NCBI GenBank assembly: GCA_900756035.1
Contig: CAAEIR010000330.1
Location: 1 to 50,399, forward strand
Direction of reading: 5' to 3'
DNA length: 50,399 nt
From: an uncultured Anaerostipes sp.
GTDB lineage: Bacteria > Bacillota > Clostridia > Lachnospirales > Lachnospiraceae
A program made the translations under genes and the position numbers. The notes beneath the pieces are model-generated. The model ran no database searches. It was not told the DNA's origin and saw nothing but the letters and a program-made list of their open reading frames with translations. Shown one piece after another: positions 49,898 through 50,399 of this stretch (positions within the stretch are counted from its first letter, which is position 1; the number at the start of each line of letters is the position of its first letter).

Positions 49898-50186
49898 ATA
49901 TGAAAAAGAAACCATCATCAACTGGAATGAGGGCGAGACGATTGCCAGTATCTACACCTTCAATGCCAGCTTGAAACGCAGACTGGAGGATTTCAGCCGG
50001 AAGTACCCTCTGCTGTGCCGCTTGGAACGCAGTACGCCGGAAGGTAGCGTGACCTATGTACTGGACAAGTCCCGACTTTCGATCCGGCTGGTGCCGCCGT
50101 ACAGCGAAGAACGGCTGGCAGCTGCAAGGGAGTACGCAAAAGAGCATGGCTTTCAGGTCATACAGACAGAAGAAAAAATCGCTTAA
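49881..50186 (+). CDS. Small conserved element protein, 101 aa
   Basis: It begins MRKLSKYEKETIINWNEGE at ATG 49881 with GGAGGAAC upstream. The N-terminal segment (KYEKETIINWNEGETIASIYT) matches, from memory, a family of small proteins common in Firmicute integrative elements, often labelled only as hypothetical. It has a helical middle and a C-terminal strand-helix (SIRLVPPYSEERLAAAREYA). The function is unknown. It is translationally coupled to the 97-aa gene. Confidence 0.75.
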   Translation: MRKLSKYEKETIINWNEGETIASIYTFNASLKRRLEDFSRKYPLLCRLERSTPEGSVTYVLDKSRLSIRLVPPYSEERLAAAREYAKEHGFQVIQTEEKIA

Positions 50187-50399
50187 AATGAGGGCGATTT
50201 ACGAAAAAATATCGGGTCTGCACCCGCTGTTTTGATTGGCAATTTCCGCAGGCGTATTCTGTATCCACTTCTCGCCTATGGGCGTAAATGTACGGATACG
50301 GAGCCGGTGAAACTGGCAAAAACCGCTTCTGCGGTGAAGGCCAGCTTCGCCGGTGCGGGAGTACAGAGGGCAGCCAGCCCTTTGTGCCGGGGTGCAGGG
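50187..50399 (+). other. GC-rich tail of the window, element DNA without a supported gene
   Basis: The frame beginning TTG 50232 stays open to the window end but has no family signature and is Ala/Gly rich, so it is probably not a gene. The stretch is visibly GC-richer than the chromosomal part and contains short inverted pairs such as GGGTCTGCACCC (50215-50226). The element continues past the window. Confidence 0.4.

Larger units (their letters stand above)
47432..50399. mobile_element. Remains and left part of a conjugative/transposable element
   Basis: From here the gene content and base composition change. An AT-rich scar with a broken pcfB-like gene and a deleted VirD4-type gene (47432-47858) is followed by visibly GC-richer DNA carrying tnpV, a Cro/CI regulator and two small element-type genes. 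No integrase, relaxase or attachment site is visible in the window, so the boundaries are not defined and the right end is outside. Confidence 0.7.

Noticed and set aside
1..50399. tRNA genes, rRNA genes and CRISPR arrays
   Set aside because: No cloverleaf, rRNA segment or regularly spaced repeat was seen in any intergenic region; the spaced repeats found are DnaA boxes or TGATTA motifs.
50232..50399. Open frame from TTG to the window end
   Set aside because: Ala/Gly-rich, with no ribosome binding site or family signature; probably chance openness in GC-rich DNA.

Overview
The window looks like a stretch of chromosome from a low-GC, spore-forming anaerobic Firmicute, most likely a Lachnospiraceae (Clostridia) member. 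The reasons are the AT-rich codon use, strong AGGAGG-type ribosome binding sites, spoVG, the DnaD/DnaI replication loader pair, a bacterial V-type ATPase operon, and an anaerobic glycerol operon containing a DUF1667 gene. Species cannot be fixed from the sequence alone.

Layout. (1) 1-13.1 kb is a housekeeping block of the kind found near the replication origin in Bacillus: a class A penicillin-binding protein cut by the window edge, a PRPP synthetase-like gene, dnaI and dnaD (helicase loading), a dense DnaA-box cluster, murC, spoVG, a DUF951 gene with rpsF-ssb-rpsR, and gdpP-rplI-dnaB. (2) 13.2-19.5 kb holds comFC, mutY, an amino-acid ABC transporter operon that carries an extra MetQ-type lipoprotein, and a VanZ-family membrane protein. 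(3) 19.8-28.3 kb is a complete nine-gene V-type ATPase operon. (4) 28.4-34.3 kb, minus strand, is a mannitol PTS operon: EIIA, EIICB, mtlD, a PRD regulator, a second EIIA, and a transaldolase-like gene. (5) 34.5-36.9 kb has a Fic protein and a LacI-type regulator. (6) 37.2-43.7 kb is a glycerol / glycerol-3-phosphate operon: two flavoproteins, DUF1667, a GpsA-like enzyme, glpK and glpF. (7) 43.8-47.4 kb has a PPC/DUF296 gene, asnS, an unrecognised gene, yqeY and a cysteine hydrolase. (8) From about 47.4 kb to the end is accessory DNA. An AT-rich scar contains a frameshifted pcfB-like gene and an internally deleted VirD4-type coupling-protein gene. It is followed by higher-GC genes typical of conjugative or transposable elements (tnpV, a Cro/CI regulator and two small element-type ORFs), and that element continues past the window.

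How the genes fit together. Mannitol and glycerol pathways both feed the triose-phosphate pool, and a LacI-type regulator sits beside the glycerol operon with a repeated TGATTA motif between them. The points most worth a second look are the DnaA-box array in front of dnaD-dnaI, the detached EIIA domain overlapping mtlR, the extra MetQ in an unrelated ABC operon, a short two-hairpin transcript candidate after glpF, a GpsA-like enzyme with an altered nucleotide-binding loop, and the conjugation-gene scar. No clearly undescribed system was found; the accessory element at the right edge is cut off before its main cargo would appear.
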